A DNA stretch of 64,000 nucleotides. Origin: Hirundichthys speculiger (taxonomy: Eukaryota; Chordata; Actinopteri; Beloniformes; Exocoetidae). Each line of letters starts with the position of its first letter. Positions within the stretch are counted from its first letter, which is position 1. The DNA is taken from contig JAGFBZ010000855.1 of NCBI GenBank assembly GCA_018398805.1, positions 310,001 to 374,000 on the forward strand. The letters are read 5' to 3'. Of the stretch, positions 10,601-23,248 are shown piece by piece. Below the pieces are notes generated by a model, which was not told where the DNA came from, made no database searches, and saw only the letters and a program-made list of their open reading frames with translations. Both the position numbers and the translations under genes were made by a program.

Positions 10601-13600
10601 GGCTTTTTTTTGTAAGTGCTCGACACCACACTGTCTAAAGTGTATTCAGATTAATTTAATCTAAGCTTTAATATCAAAGTATGTTAACATTCTTACATGT
10701 GCAGCACCCAAACAGATTGAAAACTGATGCCTGAAACAAAAAGAAACAAATAAGATGGGTATGATATCCATCTGAAAGGCATTAACACAAATGCTACTAC
10801 TCACTGATCACTTTAGCAGCTGAACTGTGAAGCCTGTTGTATCTGACTACTCACTCCGTGATACAGGGCCACACTGTGTTACAGTTTGTTCAACATGGAG
10901 GTCCCCTCGTAGGGCCGTCCAAACCAAACACCAGTTGTGTTCTACTCTCTGTGGGAGCGTGGAGGAGTGTGTGGAATCAGCATGCCTGTGTGTATGTGTG
11001 ACTGCGTGTGGTGTGAGGACGGACGGTTCTGGAAAGGCTCCTACTTTAGCACCTTTGGATGGTGTTGGGTGAGACTTTCTGTCTTCAGTGCACAACACTG
11101 AGGAGGGTCTGAGAGATGTTTGTGTGGGGGCAAAGGGAATTAGGTACGGATCAACTGCTGGTCAGTCATCCTTAAGTGGCCGATGTTAAACCTATTTTCT
11201 GAAGCAGTGCTTTGTATAAATGGAGAACATACTCTGAACCAAAGTTCGAACCACATACTAGCTCTGTGTGTTATTAATACCCTGACATGATGATATCTTT
11301 CCTAGAATGCACACATGGTTTGCTGTCATTGCTTTTTGAGCAGGGTGCAAAAGTAACGCAATTCATACAAAGGATTAAAGACTATCCAGAGCGACTGTGA
11401 TATAGTTCATGAGAGATACTTTGTCGTTTAACACAGCAGTCACCACAAACAAAAGTCTTTTTTACCACGCTGGGGGCAGTAAACAAAATCAACAATATTA
11501 ACAATGGTTAATTTTAATAATTTATTTTGCGGCTACAATATGCTTTTTTTTTTAAAAGATTTTGGTCAGGTAATCCTGCAACACTTATTTTTTTTTTTTT
11601 TGCTAGGTAATCTCTTGCTTTATCAATGAGACTGAGTCCAGAATAGAAGACACAAGTGTCCTTGCTGTAGGACTCTTGGTTTTGGTCCGGACTGAGACAC
11701 AGATTTGAAGGATCCAGGAACCCCACAACATGAATGCCATATACTCTGCTTGATCTGACTGTGAGAAGGAGCCGCAGTGTGTGACTATGGAGACTGGTTA
11801 TGTTTGGTGCAGGGGGGTCTCCTTGACTTATTCACTTGGTTAATAAAACATTCATACGAGCTGAGGAATGTTATAGCTCTTGTGTATGTGTGTACATGCA
11901 TGTGCAATCATTCGTGTGTGTGTTCTTGTGTTTGTGATGTTGATCCCTCTGCACTGACCCCACGGAGTGCACCATTCAGTCCACAAACAAAGAGCCGGCT
12001 GTTCCCCCCATTTCAGCTACGGACTACTCTGACACCGCCGACCGTTTGCCGCCAAGCTAACCAAATATTTCCCTTCCTGCTCTGAATTTGTCTCAACAAA
12101 TAGTTTTGTGTTGCGGGTATTTCTTTTTCCTTCAGCTCTTTACTTTTGATAAAACACTTCTGGACTCATAGGTGGCCATGGTAATGAAAATTCAGAGGGC
12201 GAAATGAGACCTCTTGTTTTACCAGAGAACAAAAAGTTGAAAGCACTCGACTTTTTCTTTCACCTCATGTGATATATAATGACTTTTTGTTTTGAAAAAT
12301 GAACTGGCATTGCAGCAGCCCAATGTGAAAATATTGTTTTATGTTTAATTGACTGATTCAGATTCACTTTGGTTCACTTCTGTCCTCACAGTCAATATCG
12401 AGGTAAAGAGAGATGTCTTGTGTTTAAGATCTCTCGCTGTCTGACTGTTTTCTCTGAGAATGGCTCAAAGCACCTGACAGGAGGGCTGGTTAAGACAATA
12501 AATACATGTGTCTGTCTGAAACGCTTGCAGCACTTTTCCACTTTTGTCTCTCTTGATCTCTCAAAGGCCATGCTGTTCACTGACAGATACATTATTGTTA
12601 TAACGTGTACCTCTGCTAACATATAGGGTACCAGCTGTTAAGTGTTTGTTGTTCGAGGAAAATGTCAGTTTCGTGTTGCATTTACGTTCATACAGTACAG
12701 TCCAGTTCAGCGTTCACTTGAAGCAGTGTGGAAGAAGTAAACACAATGAAGTAAGTGAGTGTTGTAGTGTTAGCTGGAAAGTATTCTGCAGAGAGTGTGA
12801 TCTGAACTGTGACCGGTGGTGTAGTGTTTACTTGGACACTCATGATATTTGTTGCAGACTGCGCTGTGTGCCTCCACTTCCTGAGCATGTTCTATAGGTC
12901 CCTGACCTTCACCTGCAGGTTTCCAACAAAACCCCACTGGACTATAGCGAGGATGGAGGAAATTACACAGGGAGACTGATTGGCCAAATCCCCTAATTAT
13001 TGGGAGTTCACAATGGGGCCTGAGGAACAACAAGAGGAATGTTTGGCCTTTCTGTTGGACCACACTCTGTTTTTTCTTACATTCAAGAGAAAATTAAACT
13101 TGACTTTGAGATGTGATAATTGCAGCAGGTTTCATAATACTGAAGAAAAACAGAGATGTGACACTTGGGAGTGAGCGTGCATATTTTAACTGTAAAGCAA
13201 TTTAAAGGGAACTCATTTGTCGCTTCCTTCTCATTTTAACTTTACTTATTTATATCAGACTTCTTCATAGAAGATGTTTTCTTTTCTTTGTTATTTATGT
13301 GATAATCTTAAGCACTTGTATAGACTGGTGTTTTCCCAGATGGTGATATACCCATGCACCTCCAGGACAGCATCCTGCTGAGATTTACATGTAGTCAATT
13401 TCTCTTGTGATGACTTGTTCAGACAGAGAGCTCAGCTCTCTAAAGAAAGCAGATATTTAATATGTTTTGTGAATATGACAGCGGGGGCTTTTCATATAGC
13501 GTGATGGATATGTCAGATTGGCTCATGCTCTAATTTGCTTCTGTCTCCTTCATTCATCGAGACTGATATTTCCCAGTAAATTTACAATATCCTAACTGTG

Positions 13601-15159
13601 ATATGTACTTCCCAGTAGTGGGGGTTCAGGCCTCCTGTTGTGCTCTGAGCCCTAATTGAATGTGACCGTTCCTCGGATGATGTCATATTAGCGGGTTTCA
13701 GGAAGTGAGAAGGCCGGTAGTGGTAAGTGACTGATTACTGAAAGTGAAGAAAATTGAGATGGGAAAGAAAAGAAGTATGTTTTTCTATTTCTAGTTTGTG
13801 TTGAATCAGTTTGATATTTCATGATTCTGGCAATCGTTGACAGAAGAAACAACATCTTATCCTAGGGGATCTTTTGTCTCCAGTAGTGCTTCAGGCAGGG
13901 CCGCCTACAGACTAAACATACAGTATGTCAGTCTTAAGGTCAAGGCCAGAGCAGCAGTCGGCAATCTAGCAGGAACGCAAATTCAATTAATATCAGGGAA
14001 AGCTCTGTTGATAACTTCCTAGTTATAAACAAAGTAGACAGTCAGGTTTCACCACATTATTGCTTGCATTCCTCCATCAAGGGAAGCCTTAAAAAAAAAG
14101 AAAAAAGAAAATGAACAGCACCTCATTGTATTATGGAAAATCCAAAACACATTTGGACAAGAGTTCACACAGTAGCTAAAACTGTATTGCTGCACAGATG
14201 GTGTGAAAGCAAATAATCCTCCTATTTACAATGTGTAGTGCAACATTGACAATTTGAAGCCCTAAGGTCACTTTCTTAAACACCATGAAATCCTTTGCTC
14301 TTTGTAAGGTTAGCTACAGCTTGAGCGATCACCTAATATTCCAAAAAAAAAAAGGAAATAAAGATATATACTGCCATCTGCTACGACACTTTTCCTTCAT
14401 TTTTTTTGGTTCAATCCTCCCTGCATGCCTCATTCTTCTTTACTTTGACTCTCTCTTTGTGTCTTTCTCTTTTTTCCTGGCTCATGTCTTTTTTTAATAC
14501 ATGTATTTAATACCTTTATTTATTTACCTGGAATTCCACAGAAAAATTTTACTGTGTGTGTGTGTGTGTGTGTGTTTGCTCACACAAACATAAATCATAG
14601 TGACAGTTTGCTTCTGGATAAAGTTCAACTTTTAGTTTATGAACAGGAAATGCTAAAAGGGTTGCGATAACTGATATGCATGCCTGTTACATGTCTGCCA
14701 CTGAGTGGCTACAGAAATAGTATCTGTCACATTAATTTGCCAGACATTTAAAAAAAAAAATCCTAGATATCCAGTGTAGCGAGACAAGGTTTTAAACTAA
14801 TGACAGAGATTGTTTATCTTAAAAATAAATACAAAAAGAAACCAGAATTGGTAATACATGGTATTGACTGACAGAGAAGGTAATAAAAGTGAGTGATTCT
14901 GTAATCTAACTTAAGTCTAAAATATGTTAAGAAGAATATGAGAAGTAAAAAATTATAATTTTACATCTGAGATGTTGTTAACAAATGGTTGTGGTTTTTA
15001 CAGGATACAGCTTTACATAATAAAATAATTCTAAATGTCAAGACCCCTATTTGGTCAATTTTTGAATGTAAAATAAATATTTGAAGTTTTCCTTTAACAA
15101 AATGTTGCGCAAAATCAAAGTGGTTAAAAGTTATTAACTACTAAGTGATTTTTGCCTTC
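10601..15159. other. Intergenic, no gene recognised; (GT)n at 14553-14575
   Basis: The region holds scattered open frames of up to about 100 codons, none with a recognisable domain. It also contains A-runs (11548-11556, 14092-14110, 14344-14354) and one GT microsatellite. I found no mobile element I could name. Confidence 0.45.
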
Positions 15160-15324
15160 AGCACACACGATTTGCTTCCAAACCTCACCTGAGCAGTCTA
15201 TCAACATTTGAATCCTATTTAAGAACTTCATGCGTAGGGCTTCTGTCACTTCAAAACTAGACTGAGAGAGAGATTCCTCTTAAATTCTTGATACGAAGTG
15301 ATATCAAAGTGTAAAAAAGTAAAT

Positions 15325-15530
15325 CTGCCAGGAACTCAGACAGAAGATAGTGGATGGTCATCTGATGGAGGAAGGCTATGCAGCCATTTCTGAGTGTGTA
15401 GAACAGCTGTATGTTGCATTATTGAAAAGAAACAATTTCTATAAAAAAAAACCAGAAACATACCTGAATGTGGCTGAAAGAGTAACATCTCCAAAACTTC
15501 CATCCAGTCCAGCTCTTGGTCATCCAACAA
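15325..15530 (+). pseudogene. Tc1-like transposase N-terminal remnant
   Basis: The plus-strand frame reads QELRQKIVDGHLMEEGYAAI, then diverges. This matches the paired-like DNA-binding helix region of Tc1 transposases, whose usual form is LRQKIVxxHxxGEGYKxISK. The rest of the transposase and the terminal repeats are not recognisable, so this is an old fragment. Confidence 0.55.
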
Positions 15531-17240
15531 GACAGGTCTTCTTACAAGGCAATGAACTGGAGTTTTCTACATTTGATAGTTACTTGTTAAATTTTATGTA
15601 ACCCTACAGTATGGCCTACAGGACTTCATAATTAAAAATCCCCACTCCACCTTATCACAGCTGTAAAATATAAATATTGTTTATGAATGGTCTCGGATGT
15701 GGAGGACACAAGCTGTTACCATTAAAGTCTCCATGTAAAGTGAAACCTCAGTCTTGGTTCAAAGTTTTTCCTGATTCATAGGGAATTTTTCTGAAATAAA
15801 TGGACTTGCCCTTCTCACACGATGCAAGCAGCAGGGAAGTGGTGTCAGATGTTACAGTACATGTGTACAAACTGAGTGTGCATGTGCATATGCTTTTGTG
15901 CACACCCAGACTGCATGGTCTCAGCCATTGACCATGAGGTCTTCACATTATGCCTGTTAAAATCTTTCATTCCATTACAGATTGACTTTACAATCCCCCT
16001 CCATTCAATTTATAGGAATCCAAATCATGGGAGTCTAGAAAAGCAGCTCCCATCAGCCCTTATGAACTCCAGGCTCTGTTGTGAAAATGTACTCCATGTC
16101 TGAACAATAGAGACATAAATGCACAGAATGTCCCCAGAATGCCCTTCTGTCTCCTCACAAATGAGGTATAGACAGAAGATAGATTTGAATGGGAGATGTC
16201 TGACATATTTGGAAGCAGAATAAGCCTGAAGCAGAAATAACAGTTTGCAAGCACGGTGATCCTAATGGAATGGGAAGAAAGCACATTTGATTTTGGAAGT
16301 GAAACACTGTGAATCTATATGTTTTACCCTCTGAATGCAATGAGTGTAAATGCCCTCACCATTTGTGTCAGAGCTTTGCTCTGGAAAACTCATTAAATAT
16401 CACTTAAATCATAGTTAAGAAAGCATGTGTAAGTGTCAGCAGTAGCTATGATCTCATCAACGGAGGTGTGAGGCCATATTAGGGAGATAAAGCTGTAAGG
16501 GGAGGGCTGATTGGTTTGTGACAGTGTCAGGGGTGCGACATGTGGCACACACCAGAGTACGTCCGCTAACACCCAGACGCCTGCTCCACCACACAGAGCT
16601 GATTGTTCCACAGCCATGGGCCCTTCTTCTGTTCAGAGCTTCTCCAGTCCATCCCTGACCCAAAGAGAACTCCCCTATCCAGGGGTGACTAATGCTAAAT
16701 GACAGGCGGACACTGATCAAAGTTGCTCCTGGAAGCCCCCCTGTCACAGTTGGAAGAGAGCAGAGAGAAGATGATAAGTGAAAAGACGGGAGCAGTATGC
16801 CCAGTCTGGAGCCTGGCCAAGGATCAAGGATCAGACAGCATCACTGGACTTTATTAGCTTCATCAGAGACAATACGCACTCACACAGTGGACCTCCACCA
16901 ATGCCAGATTATCTCATCTCTCTTAGCTTAGTGTACCAGAGCCATGACACACTGTTCTGGAGCCACCAGGAGAAGCCTGCTTATTACCGTAGACGATGAG
17001 TGTTACACTCTGTTATTATCGTCTTACTTTTGTTCAAACAGACAAAAAAATTACCCTTGCTTCTCCAGAGTGTTTGTCATGGTTGTCATACCAAAGGAGA
17101 GTCATCAAACTAAGATTTCTGTTCCATAAAACATCTGTTCATAGAGAATGAAATCACAAATGTAACCTGAACGAGTATGATTCCTTTGATGTGATTATGT
17201 CAGTTTGATGCTCTTTGATAGGCGAAAGCCTCATGAAATA
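15531..17240. other. Intergenic; possible regulatory sequence near 16440-16760
   Basis: There is no gene. The part at 16440-16760 is complex, free of repeats, and contains a TCF/LEF-like GATCAAAG at about 16716. The evidence is base composition and motif only. Confidence 0.35.
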
Positions 17241-18459
17241 CATTATATTGCCAAAAGTATTCTCTCACCTGCCTCGACTCTCATATGAGCTTTAGTTCAT
17301 CCCATTCCTAATCTAATATGACGTGGGTCCACCATTTGCAGCTAGAACAGCTTCAACTCTTCTGGGAAGGCTGTCCACAAGGTTTAGGAGTGTGTTTATG
17401 GGGATTTTTGACCATTCTTCCAGAAGCCCATTTGTGAGGTCAAACACTGATGTTGGTTGAGAAGGTCTGGCTCTCAGTCTCTGCTCTAATTCATCCTAAA
17501 GGTGTTCTATCGGGTTGATGTCAGGATTCTGTATAGGCCAGTCAAGTTCATCCACACCAGACTCTGCCATCCATGTCTTTATGGATCTTGCTTTGTGCAC
17601 TGGTGCACAGTCATGTTGGAAGAGGAAGGGACCAGCTCCAAACTGTTCCCACAAAGTTGGGAGCATGGAATTGTCCAAAATGTCTTGGTCTGCTGAAGCA
17701 TTCAGAGTTCCTTTCACTGGGACTAAGGAGCCAAGCCCAGCTCCTGAAAAACAACCCCACACCATAATCCCCCTCCACCAAACTTTACACTTGGATCAAT
17801 GCAGTCAGACAAGCACCGTTCTCCTGGCAACCACCAAACCCAGACTCTTCCATCAGATTGCCAGATGGAGAAGCATCCCCTCCAGAGAACGTCCCTCCAC
17901 TGCTCTAGAGTCCAGTGGTGGCTGCTTTACACCACTGCAACTGACGCTTTGGATTGCACTTGGTGATGTCTGGCTTGGATGCAGGTGCTCCACCATGGAA
18001 ACCCATTCATGAAGCTCTCTGTACTGTTGTTAAACTAATCTGAAGGCCACATAAAGTTTGGAGGTCTGTAGTGATTGACAACCTCTTTGCACTAAGCCCT
18101 TTAGCATCCGCTGACCCTGCTGCGTCAGTTTCACGTGTCCAACCACTTCATGAATGACTTGCTGTCATTCCCAAACTCTTCCATTTCCTTATAACACAGC
18201 TGACAGTTGACAGTGGAATATTTAGGATCGACGGAAATTTCACGAACTGGATTTGTTGCCGTTTGTGTCATCACCTATCACAGTTCCATGGCTGTAATTC
18301 AGTGAGCTCTTGAGAGCGACCCATTCTTTCACAAATGTTTGTAGAAACAGTCTGCGTGCCTCGATGCTTAATTTTATACACCTGTGGCCATGGAAGTGAT
18401 TGGAACACCTGATTCTGATCAATTTGGATGAGTGAGCAAATACTTTTGGCAATATAGTG
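17241..18459 (-). mobile_element. Tc1-like DNA transposon, near full length, inactive
   Basis: Inverted ends CATTATATTGCCAAAAGTAT (17241) and the mirror of CACTATATTGCCAAAAGTAT (ending 18459) flank about 1.2 kb. A TA precedes the left end; on the right the expected TA is altered to CA. The transposase lies on the minus strand. Its C-terminal part is open at 17496-17765 and includes MVWGCFSGAG, LPTLWEQFGAGPFLFQHDCA and the catalytic-region WPIQNPDINPIEHL. A TAG replaces the tryptophan codon that usually follows HL. The N-terminal half is broken by frameshifts. The element belongs to the Tc1/mariner superfamily, which moves by cut-and-paste; this copy cannot encode a working enzyme. Confidence 0.93.
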
Positions 18460-21400
18460 CATGTAGCCTCCTTCCTGAAGATATTCACTTGGTGAAGGAT
18501 CAAATATCTCACTTGCATACCTTTCAAATTTCTGTAGCAAACCTCCAATCAATAGATGAGATAAAACATGTCTTTCATTTGTTTGTGAATTCTGTTTACA
18601 TCAGTAGTGTTAAATATAGCATATCATGCTGTAGCTGGGGACTTTCACCCTTGAAGCCAAGGAAAACACTTGAGCTGGCACTGAACTGCTCTTTGCCGCT
18701 TTGCTATTAGCCCATTTGATGAAAACTTTATGGGTAAAATCTTTTCCAAACAGATAAAGTGATGCCAAACTTTTGCTAATCTGCTTGGCAACATGTTTCT
18801 GGTAAAATACCTTTAGTAAGACTGAAAGATTTTAAAAGATATTGTGGGGATTTGCCATGAACTCAAAAGAAATCCTTGGTTGAACTTCACCTCACCTCTG
18901 CTGAGGACTCAAGAAATTAATGAGCTGTATGAAGGGAATGAAGGCATCTGTGCTACTGCTGGCTAAACGGTACATCTGAGAAGGAGAAAATCGCTCCGGG
19001 GGGTTTACAGACTTAATAAGCAAGTTTTATCTTGCGTTGACACTACTTTGATGCCTGTTAGTGGTTTCCACTACAAGGCAGAGGTTAAGGTATAGGAAGT
19101 TGCTTTGTGACCTCTTTGCTCTGCCCCCCAAGGCAAGTTATACAATGAGAAGCATCCAGCGCTACAGTTCAGTGGCAATAATTGCTTGTATGGGGCTCTT
19201 CTTACATAAAGGCCTTGATCTGATGGATGAATGAAGGGCAAAATGAAGCAATCAAAGCCCGATTGTGTTTCTCTTAAGCCACCACATTTACAATGCAAAC
19301 CTAGACAGGAAAACACAAACCAGAGACAACCCAGTAAGGCTCTCAAAGGTGACTGGTTATATAGTTGTATGTAGTACGTAAGAAAATGAGAGGACATGTT
19401 TTCAGCAAGCTAAAACATTTCATTATCTTCATTTAAACAGAGGAAATAATGCCACCCTTCATATACATCACGAGTGCATTATTTGCTCCTTCCCATCCTG
19501 CTGACTGGCTTCATACACGCAAAATCAAAAGTAAAATGAACCCAAAATTCTGTTTAGTGTCTGTCATCATATCATTTGGATTGTTTATGTTTTTATAATT
19601 ATTTCCTTTTTTGTGTGCGGCCGGAGCAATAATATTGCATGTGATCCATTCCCATAAATCCTGAAATGCAAATCATAAACCCGGAGGATCGCTGTGGTGC
19701 CTTGAGGTCTGAGTGCAGTTTAGATGGGGAGAAATTCAAAAGAATAATCATGGTTTGGGGGGAACGAAAACTGAAACCGTAGGCAAACAGGATTCTCTCT
19801 GAAGTGCTTCCGTATGCCTCCTGAGTCAAAATGCCTGCGCTCTTTGTTCAGCATATCTTCTGAATTCATATCGTTCCAATTGTTATCCGTTCAAATCCGC
19901 CTCATCAAATTAGACTCCACTTGTTTCACTAAAATAGTTTCAGGGAAGCTCAAAAGTGGCTTAATTTTAGCCTCCGCTAACGAAAACAAAGCACTGTTTC
20001 AGCTGCCCCCAGGCCTGCTCCTAAAATAGCACCCACTCACTAACTGGTTCAGTGGTGGAGGTCGGCTGGAGAGACGAGCAAAAGAAATGTAAATGTATTA
20101 TAATGTGTTTCTGTGAAATTTGGTTGACTGCACAATCGTCTTAGATAGGATGTAGGGTCTACTCCACACGGACCCAAGCAACTATCAAATATCTGTTTGC
20201 TTATCATGCAAAAATGCAACAGATAACCAATTATTTTAATAACAGCAAAAACAAGCAAACAGCAAAATAAGATGGTTATTCATACAAATAACTACATTTC
20301 ATAAATAGTCCTATATTTTCTAGCCATGCAGATAAAGTTTAGTTTATGTATTTTGGGCATTTTTCCAAAAGAGAGGGGTTCTGGAAGATATTGCTGTTAA
20401 TTCTTGTTGCTTTTTTTTCTTGCTGCATTTGTGCAACTAGAAGGACATTCCTCTCTTTAACTTATGCTCTGTTAAATGCAGTTTTATTTTAAATGCTGGG
20501 ACAGCAGCCACACTCATCCAAATTGTGGGAAGAATTCTTAGGTTTTACATCAGTGCAAGTGTCTGTGACCACAGAGTTGAATCTTCATATCATGATATAT
20601 AGGTGTGCGCACATCCGTGTGTCTATGGTGCATACAGGATAAACAATTAAAGTTCATTGATTTGGAAAAAAGAAAGTCATTACCAAAACATAATAACCCT
20701 ATACTAAGTAAAAAAATAACTTTGATTTTGACTTTTAATTTAAATGTGCCCAGGGTTCCTGCTAGTATGATCATGATATCAGCTTAATGAAATAAGATAA
20801 TACTGAAGATATTTTAGAGAGCAGTCAGTAATCAGCTTGTAATGTTTTTCAGCAGAGTTTGGTGTGAAGCCAGATGACTTTTATAAACCCTCATGGCTCA
20901 TAACCAGCGCCTTTTATTTCTCTGAAAGAAGTCATTTGATGGTTTTTGGACACTGCAGCATCAAAAAATGTGTCTCTTGCTGTCAGTCTGGCCAAAGCCA
21001 CGTCTCAAGCAGCTCTCAGCCTCTGCGTATTCCAGTACCATTGTAAATAATCAAAGGCGTGTGTGATGAGCACCAAAATGTCTTTCTTCTGAAACCTGGC
21101 TGCTGAAAGATCCCTGGGAGGGAGGAAGCGGGACATTACGGGAGATGACAGCTGACAGATGCATTGCTCTTGGTGGCCACTGATGCTGTTTGAGGATTTG
21201 GACCGGATTGGCAGTTGATGCTCATCATCCAATTGTCATTAATTCCTTCACAGAGTACAGCTGAGCCAGGTCCTCAGGGTGAGCAGCACCCAGTCATTTG
21301 GCCTTGAGAAAATGAGAAACTGTGTCCTTTAATGTCACTTTCCCATCTCTGCACTCATAATTCTGTTCTTCTGCTGAAGAAAATCGTGTAAAGGCTTTTG

Positions 21401-23210
21401 TGCTGGGTGGGTCAATGGGATCATGTGAGTTCCCATAAGAGCGGCTGATTTGTCCACTGCTCCAGAAAGGTAATGTAGCTCAGCCCTTTTACATTCTTTC
21501 TTTTTCTTTTATTTTTTTGCTCTAGAAATCTTGCATGACATGACCCACATTTAATTTAGATTCCTTAAACCTTAAAACCAGCACATTATTCCCTTCTTTG
21601 TGCTTTATGTTTCTTTTTTTTTCTTTCCATGAAGCCGCTGCTGACTGGAGGAGCTTTATCAGACTTACTTTCCTGCTGGGAGATAAAAAAAAAAAGAAAG
21701 AAAGAAAAAGAAACCTACAGCATTGGGTCTAATGAGTCCAGCTTGTTGATTTATTCTGCCTTGAGATCCAAGTCCTTCATGTCTCTCTTCAAGTTGTTGT
21801 GTTTCTTTATTTTCCTCTCTGGTTAGGTCAACAGAGCAGTGAGGAAAGGATAAAGCCGCTTCTTTTTTCATCAAGGACATTTTCTACCTCTCTCAAAACT
21901 CTCATATAGGCTTTGCCCACTCTCACCAGCTGGCAGCCTCAGCCTGTGGAAGAAGAGGGCTTTGTGATGAAGGGCAACCTGCTGAGCATGCTATAAAACA
22001 CACCCACGGTGCTTCAAGAGAGAGGAGCTGGGAAAGGAGAGGCCTGAGAGAACACAGAGGCTTCAAGACAGCAGCCAGTGACCTGGCCCACTGCTAACAC
22101 TTTACATTGTTGCCCCAACATGATTACTATACAGAAGGGAGGAATAGATCCCACTCACTGGATTTGCCTGGACAACTTTAAGCCGAACTGAGGCTACTGT
22201 AAGAAAGAAATATAAATGCTGAAGGGAAAAACGGCTTCTGCAGTGTGTCATTTTTGAGTGGGGAAGGGATACGGCATATGTCTGAGGTTTGACAGGCTAC
22301 TACACTGTGTGGGTTGCCTTAACATCTAAAAAGAAAGCCAAATAAACTGGGCTCCTGTGCCAAACATACAACTGGATTTCAAAAGGACTTTAGGCATTAT
22401 TCAAAGATAAAAGAGCATATAACATGTCAGAGGGGAAAGAATAATAAACTCCCTGCAGGAGGAGGCCTGAGCTGTGTAGGGTAAGGCCTGTCAAACACCA
22501 GGAATATGTGTGTGTTTGTTCAAAGACAGCATATGATTGATGAAGCATTCATCTTTGGTGGTATTGTGGTATCATTGTAAGAATGTAATAGTTTAATGGG
22601 GCTGAGATTTAAACTGGGAGTTAATGGCTGCCAGATGTGAGATGTGAATGTGGGCTGATTCAACAGGTGTGCCTTTTCATATCATCACAAATTCTTTCTT
22701 TTCAAATTCATTAATGTTTTCTTTCTAAATGAATTTCTAAATGAGTTAGGAAACTGTATGGGGAAATCCTAACCCTCGCTGTATAATGCATTAAAAATGT
22801 CAGGTCATCTTTGCTGTTTGATTGAAGTATTGAAATATATGGTGAACTCCACCAGACTGACTGACTGCTACATCTGTGTTGCTGAGTAGAAGCAATAATT
22901 TAGTTTTCACAGTGAGCAACTCATTCAGAAGTTTCCCTCTAAGAGATATAATTTGGATACATGAAAATATAGTATTTCATTTAGTGTCATTTACTTCATT
23001 ATTAGACCCTGATGACAGGCAGATAACAAAAATCAGCACAATGCTATCTTCTTCTTCTTCTTCTTCTTCTGTCCTTCAAAATCACAAACAGTTGGGTTCT
23101 ACTTTACCTCCAGATAACCTACAAGGGAGTTAAAAAAATTTATTTAATTTTTGCAACAATTTAAAATCACTTTTTCTCACTTCTTTCCCTTCACTTCTTT
23201 GTCTTCTCCT

Positions 23211-23248
<38 letters not shown>

